This document shows, piece after piece, positions 11,060-22,028 of a stretch of DNA of 64,000 nucleotides. Both the position numbers and the translations under genes were made by a program. Origin of the DNA: Austropuccinia psidii (Eukaryota; Basidiomycota; Pucciniomycetes; Pucciniales; Sphaerophragmiaceae). Location of the stretch: positions 31,369,816-31,433,815 of the forward strand of contig JALGQZ010000004.1 in NCBI GenBank assembly GCA_023105745.1, in the 5' to 3' direction. Numbering within the stretch: the first letter of the stretch is position 1; each line of letters begins with the position of its first letter. The notes beneath the pieces were generated by a model. That model had not been told where the DNA came from. It did no database searches and worked only from the letters and a program-made list of their open reading frames with translations.

Positions 11060-13502
11060 AGAGGCCAATCAAAATTTAGCTTATATTCAAATAATAAAAC
11101 CCCTATTTTAGCTCATAAACTTCTTTAAAGGGAGCTGTTGATGCAAAAGCCATTAACAAAGAACATCAAGGAGATGAAATCTTTGCTTGGGTTTTCTAGC
11201 TACTATAGAAAACACTTCAAAGACTTTGCACACATAACTAGTAGCTTATAAAAGGTATGTTCAAAAGATGTAGTTTTTGAAATTACCAAGGAGAAGATGG
11301 ATTCACAAGAGAGGATCAAACAAAAGCTTACTAATTCACCTGTCCTCATGCTACCTGACTTTTAATTACAATTAAAGTTGTACATAGATGCAGCTTTCAG
11401 TCAAGGGTTAGGAGAAAACCTTAACCAAAGACAGATTTTAGATGGTGAACCAAGGGAAGGGGTAATATGCTACACCTCCAGGCAGCTGAAAGATGCAGAG
11501 GCCAGATATAGAGCAACCCAAACTTAATTCTTATGTTTGGTTTGGGCCAAAGAAAAACTCCATTATTATTTTGAGGGTGCAGTATTTGAATTCTACACAG
11601 ACTGCATAGCAATTGAGTATTTTCTCAATATGAAGACTACTAATAGACACATGTTGAGGTGTCAAGTAGCCATCCAAGTGTATAGAGGAAACATGACCAT
11701 AATTTAAAAGGAGGGAAAAAGCCACAAAAATTCTGATGGCCTCAGTAGATGGCCATTGGACAATGTCAAAAGAAACCAAGCCTATGATCCAGAAGTAGCT
11801 TCCAAATTTACTATCCACTTCATGGAAATAGACAGTGGGAAGAGCTTCAGATTATTTTAATGGGAAACAGAAGGTGGTACCTCAGGTAAGAACCAAATTG
11901 AACCAGAGGGGACAGAAACTCCAATACTGGGAATAAGATCCTCTGAGCTCCACAATGAATTTTTTAATTTAGCCATTAAGCCTTATGCCAAACAAAAACA
12001 GTGTAGCATAGTGTTTCAACTCCTTCAACAAAAATACAGGAGCACAGAACTGGAATATCAATTAGAAAAGCCCTTATTGAGGGAATATAAGGACAATAAA
12101 TTTCTTCTTATAGATGGACTGCTTTGTCACAAATAAATGCACACTAGTCCCCTCAAAGGTATAGATAGGGACCATATATCCCTGCTACTGCAAGAATTCC
12201 ATGAATTCCCCTACATGGGGCACATGAGTGAAGACAGGAAAAAAGAGAGGGTGGCACGCACAGCTTAGTGGCCTCTATAGGAACAAGAGTTGAGTGAGTA
12301 CATCAAACCTGTGACAGGTTCCAGAAAGCAAACAGGAAACATGGGGAAAAGCAGGGGCTACTCCAACACATAGAGGAACCCAAGCACTAATAGGAAACCA
12401 TTGACATGCTATGGGTCACAGGACTGGTCCCAGGAGGCAAAGAAAACTTCAATGCTTTCCTAGTAATAGTAGACAGGTATGGTAAAAGTGTTAGATGCTT
12501 ACCATTCCACAACAAGGACACAGCTATGGACACAGAATTGTTACTATGGAAGAACATTATAGCTAAATTTGGAGTCCCTAAAATCATCACTAGTGATAGG
12601 GACCCAAAGCTAGATAAGAATTTTGGACTAACCTATATGATATTCTTGAGAACAAACCTGAATTTTCTATGTCTTACCATTGACAGACAGATGTCTAAGG
12701 TGAAAAAATGATCCATACAATAGAGGATATCATCATAATGTTCTATGAATATGGAATAGACTACAAGGAACTTGAAGGATATACGCATTAATGGGTTAAA
12801 CGTCTTCCAGAAATCCAACTGGCTTATAACACAAGCAACCACTCTACCACAGGAAACTCATCCTCAGCAGTAAAGAAAGGGTGGGATCCCTTAATTCCTG
12901 TGGATCACTTGAAGAAAGATCTTTTGAATATCCACCCAAAAGCCAAAGACCCCCATGATATGTGGAAGAGGGCTTGTGATATAGCTGCTAGATGCATAGA
13001 AGAGGCTAAAGAATATAAAAACCAGAGGTATGACAAGACCCACAAGGAACAAAGTGTTAGGGTCTACCATGAATTTCAAAAACCTCAAAGGGTGCAATAA
13101 CATGAGAGAATGATTTGTGAGACAATTCCCTATCATTGGTTTGATAGGAGAAAATTAAGTGAAGGTCACACTGACAGAAGAACTCTCTAGGAGACACCCA
13201 GTGTTCCCACTGGGTCTAGTCAAACCTTACCACCAAGAAGGAGAGGATAAGTTGCCCCCAGAAACAAGAGCGACACTCCACAAGACATAGTGGAAGTAGA
13301 GAGCTCCCCTGGCCCTGTAAATAAGATCATGAAGGCCAGGAAGATCAGACTTAATGCAAAAGACCATAGACAGGATTGTGTCAGGCTTAAGAACCAAACA
13401 GCTTATAAAGACAAATGGTTGGCAGAAGATGCCATACCAGATGGGGAAATTAACCTGAGAAGATTAAGAGCCTATGAGAGGTCTGAATGGTTTAATAAAT
13501 AA
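11060..13502 (+). pseudogene. Family A pol remnant: RT end, RNase H, zinc finger, integrase, chromodomain
   Basis: Plus-strand peptides in order. KNIKEMKSLLGFSSYYRKHF (about 11155-11215) is the RT/RNase H connection. LYIDAAFSQGLG (near 11385), GVICYTSRQLKDAEARY (11460-11510) and FYTDC are RNase H. DGLSRWPLDN (near 11740) closes RNase H. HEFPYMGHMSEDRKKERVA (near 12200) followed by a degenerate Cys pair is the H2C2 zinc finger. VTGLVPGGKENFNAFLVIVD (12415-12475), TAMDTELLLW and SDRDPKLDKNF are the integrase core. KDLLNIHPKAKDPHDMWKRA (12915-12975) follows, then VESSPGPVNKIMKARKIRLN and DKWLAEDAIPDG (13295-13450), a chromodomain. In the family the first integrase Asp precedes WVTGL; here it is Leu. 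Multiple in-frame stops (for example after TQT and at the zinc finger) and frameshifts make this non-functional. RNase H removes the RNA template and integrase inserts the cDNA in intact relatives. Confidence 0.85.
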
Positions 13503-13509
13503 TGATCCT

Positions 13510-13526
13510 TTTTTAGAGGGAGGGTA
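13510..13526 (+). other. Polypurine tract before LTR-A
   Basis: The sequence 'agagggagggta' lies immediately before TGTC of the LTR and just after the pol stop. A matching tract in the opposite orientation (taccctccctt, 24804-24814) lies next to the LTR-A at 24803. Such tracts prime plus-strand DNA synthesis in LTR retrotransposons. Confidence 0.7.
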
Positions 13527-14718
13527 TGTCAGACTATGACTCAAAACCAGAGCACAGGCATGACAGCCAAGATACCATAAACTAATGGTAGAGTGAGGCA
13601 CCACCAAAACATGGAGCTGAGCCAAAAAGCTCAAAAGGTATCAAAAAGAAGAGAAAACCCACCTCTCTATAAATACACACAAGTCCCATAATCATAGGAC
13701 AAATAATAGAAATGCTATTCAGGCTCAAAGAAGTTGCTGAACATAGAACTTAATTTTCACTTCATATAAAATCCAGAGAAAGAGGCTGAACTACATAAAG
13801 ATAGGTGTTCAAATTGAAGCTCTTAGTTGGGGCTATCCAATGGTACTACCCAAGCTGAGGTAGCATCAAACCTACATACATTCTGGCCAAATTAAAGCTA
13901 AATAAGGGTGGATTAATTATTAACCTCTCATATAACTTTTAAAGGTTTAGTGTGATATACATACAGTGAGGACAATTTGGAAATTTCACAATCAGGGCTA
14001 TGTGATGGTGCAATCCATTTCCCCACAACCCATCCAGAACAAAAGTTATGGAGTAAATCAGTTTCATACAGGATTTGAGAAAAATCCATATTTGAATAAT
14101 GGAAATTAAAAATGGTATAGCTTTTCCATATTAAATGAGGAACCATTGTGTAGATCACCTCCAGGGCTACACAAAGGACCAACATTGATATCAATACCTT
14201 GAGAACTGACAATTCTATGTCAGTTTTGAGGTTAAAGTTCCACAGCTGGGACAATACACCTTTACTGAGGGATACTTTACCATATCCTTGAATATGAGGT
14301 GTAAATTAGACAAAGGGGCCTGTTTATCCTTCAATAACTCCTATTTTTTTCCTCTACATGGTATGGTGTAGAGGACCTTTTCACCCGTTTTCAGGATAAC
14401 AAGGGACCTTTCTCTGCCTAAAAGAGGAATACACATCCTTCTCTGGAATTTATATGCAGTAAAACTGTTTCCCAAAAGCTATACTCTTGGAAAATAATCA
14501 GGTATAGACATAATAATAGTTATTGTAGAATTTATCATAATAATTCAATTGATAAAACTTCACCCAGGGCTTTCAACAGCACTCACCAACACTATTACTC
14601 AATAGTAAAGGCCTTAATATCATTATCAAACTATTTTTTAGAATTATTATACATTTCAAAGTCAGATTCAAAGTGCTAAATACATTTATAATCAATTTCT
14701 CATAGACTTGGCCTTACA
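13527..14718 (+). repeat. 3' LTR of the nested family A element (LTR-A)
   Basis: Starts TGTCAGACTATGACTC at 13527 and ends GGCCTTACA at 14718. It aligns along its length with 42630-44016 and with the reverse complements of 23315-24803 and 35374-36889. For example, 'agagcac-ggcatgacag-c-a-gataccataaa-taatggta' is shared by all. At about 1.19 kb it is shorter than the 1.5 kb copy, which implies internal deletions. The 108-codon minus frame at 13928-14254 is a shadow inside the LTR. Confidence 0.85.
13668..13675 (+). promoter_or_regulatory. TATA-like box in LTR-A
   Basis: TATAAATA lies about 140 bp into the LTR, in a short GC-richer stretch. This is a plausible RNA polymerase II promoter for the retrotransposon. 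It has decayed in the 42.6 kb copy. Confidence 0.4.
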
Positions 14719-15140
14719 GAAGGATTTAAATGAGAGAGGATAGGATAAGTGGTGAAATCCTCTTTGAGTATCTGAAACTGACTAAGAGCTTCCTCATTGA
14801 AGTCAAAGTGAGACTTGTTTTTGAGGAGGGAAGTGAGGCAATGATTCTTTTATAATAATGTTGAATGAAACAACAATAGAAGTTGAAAAAACCAAGGAAG
14901 GATTGAAGGGACTTGATGTTCTTGGGATGATTCCAATTGAGGATTTTTCAACGTTTGAAGAATCCATCTTGGGGTCATTACTTTAAATAACATAGCCCAA
15001 GTTTTTCCCACTTGAGGCATGTAATAAACACTTTGAGGCTTTATAAAAAGAATATTTTCCCTCAGTATTTGAAGGAAAGAGGCCACAGGTTTGACATGGT
15101 TCATATCCCTTTGAAAGAGATGAAGTGAAGATATCACAAA
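14719..15140 (-). pseudogene. Family C RT C-terminal region and RT/RNase H connection
   Basis: Minus-strand frames show HVKPVASFLQILRENILF followed, after frameshifts, by KASKCLLHASSGKNLGYV, PKMDSSNVEK, SLQSFLGFFNFYCCF and ILKEDFTTYPILSHLNPS. These are the thumb and connection of a Ty3-type RT. The catalytic palm with the YLDD box, which should precede HVKPV, is absent. The sequence comes straight from the protease-RT linker (SSLHLFQRDMN) without breaking frame. The remnant stops at 14719, where LTR-A is inserted. Confidence 0.8.
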
Positions 15141-15777
15141 ATCTTCTCCAACACCTTCTATTTCTTTGAAGACTTCATCTCTTGATGGAAGTAATGACTG
15201 AGGGAATTTTGGGACAAATATGGACAGAAGAAGGAAGGGAAAGTGTCTTAATCTCACCAACCAGAGAAACATTGCTGACAGAAGTGGCAAAGTCATTACT
15301 ACTAGGAGGAATAGTACCACTAGGATCCTTATGACTACAGTAATAGGTGATAAATCCAATTTTCCAATTGATAATGAAATTAAAATGGTAAAGGAAATCA
15401 TAGCCCAATATGGGGTCTTCTCCCTTTGGGGAATCTATGATAAAAAAGTCCCCTTCAAATCTTGGGAATGAAGGAAAGTAAACTACCAACTTGATATCAT
15501 GGGTGATTATCAAGGAGGTGAACCCATCTGAATACAAAATGAAAATAGTCATCTTTTCAGGGAGCTCTGAAATAGTCAATGAGTACTTGAGAACAAGATT
15601 CCTTGAAGCAAAAGAGTTTGTAGCACCAGACTCAATGATGATATTATAAAAAGTATCAGAGACAGAAGAGAAAATAAGAAATTTTAAATAAATTGTGACA
15701 CTAGTATTCAGAGTAAACAATTGGGCTCTATAAGGAAATGAGTGAAAACCATTGAGCACATCATGATTCCAACTCAT
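15140..15777 (-). pseudogene. Family C retropepsin (aspartic protease) and linker
   Basis: An open minus-strand frame of about 200 codons. It shows the retropepsin active-site region as ESGATNSFASRNLV, where the family has D-S-G-A-T, so the catalytic Asp is changed to Glu. The C-terminal half reads PILGYDFLYHFNFIINWKIG, the typical flap/substrate-binding motif of Ty3-like proteases. Linker peptides LPSSVHI and SRDEVFKEIEGVGED follow toward the RT. Intact relatives cleave the Gag-Pol polyprotein. It sits in order between Gag (upstream on the minus strand) and the RT end. Confidence 0.8.
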
Positions 15778-15819
15778 GCTTTTCCCTGCTTTCTAGGGAA
15801 CCCTCTTAATGACCCAGGC

Positions 15820-17131
15820 TTTTCCTGAGGTCTCTTGAAGCATTGTTAAATTGGCTTCTTTCCACAAAATTAAGTGCATAAACCTGTCTTAATCTTCCTC
15901 TCCTTTTCAGAAACAACTAATTTGTTGTCCTTATTGAGCAGGGGAAAATGAGGCTTATCCTTAGAAGCTTGAAAATTATTCCCCTTATTCTTCTTGAAAT
16001 GGGGCTTATTGGAAGATGAATATTGAGGAGGCCTGAAGGAATTGGATCCACTGACAGGAGGATCATTCTTGTGATGACTACACTTTTTCTTCTTCCGCTC
16101 TTGGCACCTGGTATTGAATTCCAAGGTAATTTCCCTGAGTTCTTGAAGGCTATCAAAATTACCAAGGTCAGAAGCCAATTGGTCCAGTAGCCTTGATGAA
16201 AAGACCCTTCTATAAACATGAATATATTCAAATTATCTCAAATATCCAATTCTTGAAATTAAGATTATGAAATAAGCAACATACAAAGAGAACAGAACAC
16301 TCTCCTTCATCCTTAAACTGTCCAACTATTTTTCAGGTTTCCTTACTTCATTATGATCACCAAGAAGAGTGAATAACTGGATTTCAAGAAACTTCCAGCT
16401 ATTGAGGAGATAATATGGTTATTCATTGGGTACATTTGAGAGATATGGTTAAATCTATTTTCCAGCTCTACCAGTTTGAAAAGAAGTTCATTGAAGAACT
16501 TTTTTCCTGTCAGAGAAGGAATTTTCTGGAACATTATGGAGTATCAATTGACAGGATTGGATAAATCCTCTAAGCTTATGGGCTTGAGTACCATAGACAG
16601 AATCATGTACCTTCATGGATGGATTCTTGAATTCTGGGTCTCTGTAATTGTCCATTGGGGAAGCTTCTTGAGTGAGTTGTCCTATAAATTAGGGATTATG
16701 CTGCATAATGTTGAGGAAATTGGTTCAGACTGAGAGACAAGAGGCTGATTAGAATGGGCTAGATATGGGGTGTCAGAAGCTTCAGGGGAATCTGCCAAGA
16801 CATCTGCCACTTCAGTCTCCATAGACTACTCCCCCTCCTCATCTTTAGATTCCCCCAATCTACTTCTAGGCCCTTGAGATATTCCAGGATAGCCAACCAA
16901 CAAGCCAGGGAATGATCTTTATCTTCTTGACTTCATACCTCCTCTTTTGGAGGGTGCTGCTCCTTCCATGCATGGTCCTCTGTCCAAATTTCCACTTAGT
17001 TGATGAACTAATGATGTGCAGTAAAGTGGAGCCCTTGCTGTAGGAGTCAGAATAGCTTGACTTGTTTTAGATCCTGTATTCTTGGCTGGAGCGCTATACT
17101 GAATGGTAATTATTTCAAAAGTAAACATCAA
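15820..17131 (-). pseudogene. Family C Gag with degenerate zinc knuckle
   Basis: Read on the minus strand. An N-terminal segment has SLVHQLSGNLDRGPCMEGA and SKRGGMKSRR (16919-17040). PSMKV and YGTQAHKLRGFI follow near 16560-16620. Then come LASDLGNFDSLQEL-like residues and LEFNTRCQERKKKK (16080-16180), a Ser/Asn/Lys-rich linker, SEKERKIKTGLCT, and a decayed CCHC knuckle (CT-stop-FCGKKPI-stop-QCFKRPQ, 15820-15880). There are at least two frameshifts (15870-16178 and 15917-16231 are different frames of one gene) and several stops. Gag forms the particle and packages element RNA. The start near 17131 is inferred. Confidence 0.8.
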
Positions 17132-17884
17132 CTTGATGACACTTTGAGAACAGAAAATCAGGCTTGATCAATTTAAATAAAATGATAACCTTGAGGTGAG
17201 ATAAATGCAAATAATTCTTGAAGGATGATGCTGACAGAGTCAACATCTTATGAATAGTCAATATCTTTGAAAAATACAAATGAATGTCAATGAATAAATA
17301 AATCAATTATAAATTGATATCAATTATGTCTTGAGGAATTCAATCAATAAGTCAATATACTCAAAATTCAATTCATTATCATGAGGAATCAAATTCAAAT
17401 CAATCAATCAAATGAAGTCTTGAGAATCAAGCAGCTGTTTTGAGGGATCAAAATTGAGTCCATCAAATAAATAAAATTCTTGAGGTGAAATCAATTTCTT
17501 GAGGAATCCCAATCACAAGTTAACCAATAAATTCTTGAGGAATTCAAAATAAACAAATAATCAATCAAAATCCAATGACAAATCCTGAATTTCTGGATAA
17601 ATTACCCCAAAAAATTCCAATCAATCAAAAAGTGATAAACCCCTAAATTAATAAAGAAATAAGGAATTTGAGAATTAATCAATAATTAAGAATAATATGA
17701 AAAGGTCAGCAATTATGAAGAAATGAGAAAGAAGGTCAATTTTCATATCAATAAAATGAGTGAGATGAAGATTCATGAGAAATCATAAAATCATAAAAAA
17801 ATCAAGAGGTCATAATTGATGAATTGGATGAATAAATCTAAATTAATGAAAAGAAAGAAGCAATTTTGAGTGAATGAATGTAAT
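17131..17884 (-). other. Family C 5' leader with interspersed CTTGAGGAAT motifs
   Basis: This noncoding stretch lies between Gag and the 5' LTR. It is rich in AATCAA/TCAATCAA tracts and contains the motif 'cttgaggaat' or close variants near 17330, 17381, 17420, 17441, 17480, 17499 and 17533 at irregular spacings of about 19-51 bp. No open frame or RNA structure is convincing. Confidence 0.45.
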
Positions 17885-19366
17885 GTCACAGGAGCTCTTC
17901 TAAGTGAAGAGAGAGTGGCACTCAGTAAACTGGAACTCACTTATTGAGGGCTCAGACGGAATAAGAGTGAATAAACCTAAGAGTGCAATAAGAATGATAT
18001 TGATAATGGAAGTAAATATAATAAAGGAGAAACAAATAACAGTAAGAGTAAATAATAAAAGAGCCAACCTCAAGAAAGTCCAAGTCCACTGTTTCAACCT
18101 GTCAGAAAAAAAGAGAAGGGTTAATAAGGATATGGCCATCACAACTCTACTCAACAGGTGAGAAAATTCAAAGACCAAATTAATACCAAGAAATAAGATA
18201 TATCAGAAAGAAGAATAAGAATATTCATTCAATAGTAAATCAAATATATTAATCAACTGGGAAAAAGTCCCCAGGGGGAGAGAGGGGCTGGTATGTGTGA
18301 GAATAAACCATCCCTGATCCAAAAAGTGAACTTTCTTAAGAGGAGTCTTTATTTGAATTTTTTTGGATAATATAGCCCTGGTATTGATTTACAGGGTCTG
18401 TACAAGAGGTATGGTGGAGTTAAGTGACCATACAGCTTCACACTTGTTAATCCAGCCTGTAAAAGTGTTGACAGGCTGTATTGATGAACCAGACTGTATT
18501 CATGTTTCAGGAAGAAGATTTTCTGAAGTTGATTACACACCATGGATTGTTGGTTTGCTGAGTTTGAGTGGGGTTAAGATCAAATAACCTTATCCCTTGG
18601 TAGTTTCTGTGACAAAGTATCAACTTATTTTTATAGGAAAGAGCTATATATTAATTAGATGAGATTTATCTTGACCCAAACAAGAGTAACCATTTCTCTG
18701 GGGTATTATTAGAAAATGTCAGTTTTATGAAGATGGCCCATAATTATCAGTTAGAAATAAAGAAGTAATTAATTAAGAATAACTAATCAGAATCATCAGG
18801 TTCCCAAAGTCTTGGAAAAAGAAATGTTATCTAAATCAATTATAAAAACCCATCAATTGATATGAATATTACTGATTCAAATTCAAATTATCCATTCTTC
18901 ATTTCAATGAATTTTATTTTATATGTGGATTTATTCTTAAGTGTGAAAAACCAGAATTATTTGTCAAATTTAGGAACTTTCTACTAAAGCCTTAGTAAAA
19001 CCTACATTAATAAAGAGTGCTATGACTATCCTCATTGGGAAATATCATAGATTTTCTCATTTTTTCCACAAATAGGTATGATTCTCCTTACTATTTATTA
19101 ATTAATATATAAGGAGCTAGTAGTATCAAATCTAATGATGTGATCATAATTATTTTATCATTTTAAAGGTAGCTGGAGAAATACAGTTAAAGGATATAAA
19201 GAAGTGCTACTGAGGAATTTTATATTCATACAGGAATAGATATGTATCCCCATATCCATAGCTTAAAAATATTCTTTGTAATAAAATGATTACAGAACCC
19301 TTTTCAGAGATACCTTAATAGAGAAGTATAATATAAAAAACTAAGAATAATATGAAAAAATAACAG
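17885..19366 (-). repeat. 5' LTR of the family C element (LTR-C), interrupted by LTR-B
   Basis: The internal edge is TGTCACAGGAGCTCTTCT at 17885, identical in layout to the LTR edge at 63402. The LTR continues through 'aagtccccagggggag...gggctggtatgtgtgagaat' (18270-18305), which recurs at 63785-63830 and 58980-59020, and 'ggtctgtacaagaggtatggtgg' (18395), which recurs near 63905. On the minus strand the edge reads CCTGTGACA, a normal LTR 3' end. The distal part is cut at 19366 by the inverted LTR-B; any continuation beyond 20988 is not recognisable. Confidence 0.7.
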
Positions 19367-20982
19367 TGTGAGCCTTAGAGGTATCATTATACACACAAAA
19401 TGTCGCAAAATAAAATAAAATCAAAGAAAATTGATAATTCCTTAAGATAGACATTGAAAGTAAGAAAATAAGTGATAATGCATTTTTGAGAGAATTGATG
19501 AGATCAACCAAAAAAGGAAAATGGAAACCGTTATTATATAGATTTTTCTTTTAGAATAAGATAAGAATTTCATTTTACCATTTAACTTGCAATTTTGATT
19601 TAACTTTGTCACATTTGGGTAAAAGATCTGTAGCTAAAATTCAAATATTCTTCAGTTCAAGTTTGAGTATTCTGAGTATAAAAGTGTCCAAATAATCAAA
19701 CTTAAAACTAACTCACACCCCTTATTTTATTAATCATAGCTTTCTATTCCAAAATTTAGATGTTTTATATAGCTCAATTTTATGAGGAATTGAAGTATTT
19801 GCATGAAGTATTTCATAATGTGTGTGCATATTACATGGATAGAATCAAATCAAAAGAGGAGGAATTGATTTTTAATGTTATTCACCATATATTTTCAAAT
19901 GAACTTAAAATTTAAGTTATTTTTATAATAAATATTGGAGGAAATGAGTATGAATAATTGGAAAGATGGATGTTTTTATTCGGAAAAGGAATTCCAGCTC
20001 CAGAGGAACCAGAATACCCCAAATAACTCACTTCTGGGTTCAAATTTTCGGAATAAATGCAAAGGCTTTCTAAGATTTTCCTGGTTATAATTCACAGGCT
20101 CTAGGACTCAATTGATTCTGTAGTCTTAATGATAATCAGCTCAGTTGTAACCATTTCCAAGGGGGTAAAACAAGCCTAAAGTTCACACAAGCCTCCAAAA
20201 AAGACACTTTCACTATTTCAAAAGGATTTTAAAATAATCCTGATTTTCCAAGGCTAAAATTGAACTCATATTTTAGTAATAGCTGGATTTTAGGAATAAG
20301 AATTGCTAAACCAAACCTTTTTTGTAAAAACCAGGGTTTGATAACTCCATTATTGGATCTTCTGTGATCAATATGGGTCTTAAAGCTATTAAACTAATTT
20401 TTCAACTTTTGAGGAATAACACTTGAGGACATAGAAGAATGTCTTTGCCCCATTTTTTCTTTTTATGCTAGATGCAATTCAATTTTATAATCACTTTAGT
20501 CAAGTTTGAGCTAATGAAGGAAGAAGATTCCAATCACCTTTTTTAAAATATTTTCAAACTAAAAGAATTTTCAAAATTAGGTTTATGATTTTTTGTAAGA
20601 TTTTAAACATTTTTACCCTTTAACATCCATAAATATGAGTCAAAATATCTCTCAAAGCTATAGTATTTTTCACTTTCTTTATATATCAACTATGATTGTT
20701 TTGGCGGTATTTCTCTCCTTTAACACCTTTTCAAGCAGTCCTCTTCTCATATGAGATTCTTGAAGTCCTCGCCTCACTTGATCCAACATAATTGTTATTT
20801 TAAAGTCTGTTTTTTAACTTAAAATATCTCTTGTAAAGTATTTTTGGATAAATTTTCATTTTTTTATACCACAAATATTTAAACTATTATTTTCCAGATC
20901 GATAAATATAGATCCAATGATTTTCTAACTTTCTCCCTCTAAGAATTTTGAAATGAATATCTGGAGATATTTTTACCTCATA
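19367..20982 (-). repeat. LTR-B copy 4, inverted, inserted in LTR-C
   Basis: Begins TGTGAGCCTTAGAGGTATC at 19367 and follows the reverse complement of LTR-B through 'tttttctttttatgctagatg' (20455) and 'aaaatatctcttgtaaagtattttt' (20820-20845). It ends near 20982 in 'ttacctcata', a decayed form of CCCCTTACA. The candidate target duplications are AACAG (19362-19366) and TACAG (20983-20987), matching at four of five positions. Confidence 0.75.
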
Positions 20983-20987
20983 TACAG

Positions 20988-22028
20988 TTTGAGGAGAGAA
21001 AAAGTAGTTCATTCTTTATAAATTTTAGAAAACACATCTTGAAATGATCTAGGAGCTAATTTAATTATTTTTTTAAAAAAATAAATTAAGCTAGAAAAGC
21101 TAAAGAGCCTAATATTATTTGAAAGCTAAAAGTATTCCAGAAATAGATCCCTAAAAACTAAAGAAACTTCATTATCAAAGAGTAAAATGCAAGGATTTTT
21201 GGAAATATTTGTGGATTTTAAAATCAATTTTGATACAAAAAATTTATATTATAGGATAGATTGATGGAAAGACCTAATTCAGCTCTATTGTTTTTAGTAT
21301 TTATTTTTTTACAGTCTCTAATAAATAAAAGATCTGAATATTTTATTTTTGACAATATACGGTCTTATTTCATAGATCATATACAATATGGAGATGTAGT
21401 GGAATTAGATGATGATTTGATAAGACAGGAATCGAAAGTCTGCCTTCAAATCTTGAAAGGTATAGTAATTGAACATCACTTATGTGAAGAGTGTGTCCTC
21501 GGAAAACTTGATTTTTGAATTTCTATTGAGGCTACAAATTTTCATTAAAATATAGCTTTATTTTAGTCTAATTTAAGTGTATTAGTAGTAAATAGATAAT
21601 AATAAAGTACCATTTTTATTGCATATATTTTTATCCAGAAAATTATCATCAGATCTAATTAAACATTTATTTATTTTTATTTCCAATAGATTTTTTGAGT
21701 GTTGTTAAGTTTCTTACATCACTATAAAAGAGCAAATTTTTAATGATCAATAGAAAACACCTCATGAATATGGTAAAGTTGATCTGGAGTGTAAAAATGG
21801 CTGGGATAATATCAAATTTTATGTAATTAAATACAAAAGGTATATTGAAGAATCCTTTTCATATAGAATTTTGAGGTTATTTCCTTTTCCCTATGAAAAT
21901 AGAAATATAGCCTAACATTCAAATTTTGATATAGCTTAAGTAATAAGATTTTTTAAGCTCATTATTTATTGTTTAGGGTTAAAAACCTTTATTCAAAATC
22001 TACAACTTAAGATTTATCCCTTTGTAGC
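20988..22028 (+). pseudogene. AT-rich debris containing a possible copia GAG-pre-integrase relic (21261-21518)
   Basis: A plus-strand frame of 85 codons ends HHLCEECVLGKLDF. This resembles the Cys-x-x-Cys-x-x-Gly-Lys signature closing the GAG-pre-integrase domain of Ty1/copia polyproteins. No integrase core is recognisable downstream. The assignment rests on one short motif and may be wrong. The rest of the interval shows nothing. Confidence 0.3.

Larger units (their letters stand above)
10950..14718 (+). mobile_element. Family A Ty3/gypsy chromovirus, 5'-truncated, nested in family C
   Basis: A plus-strand element containing the end of RT, RNase H, integrase, chromodomain, polypurine tract and 3' LTR (LTR-A, 13527-14718). 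The Gag, protease and most of RT and the 5' LTR are missing. On the right it interrupts the minus-strand family C pol exactly after the peptide ILSHLNPS (14719-14800). Family C resumes on the left near 10.47 kb in integrase, so about 1 kb or more of family C was lost around the insertion. The family assignment comes from the LTR (shared with 23.3, 35.4 and 42.6 kb) and from pol peptides. Confidence 0.75.
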
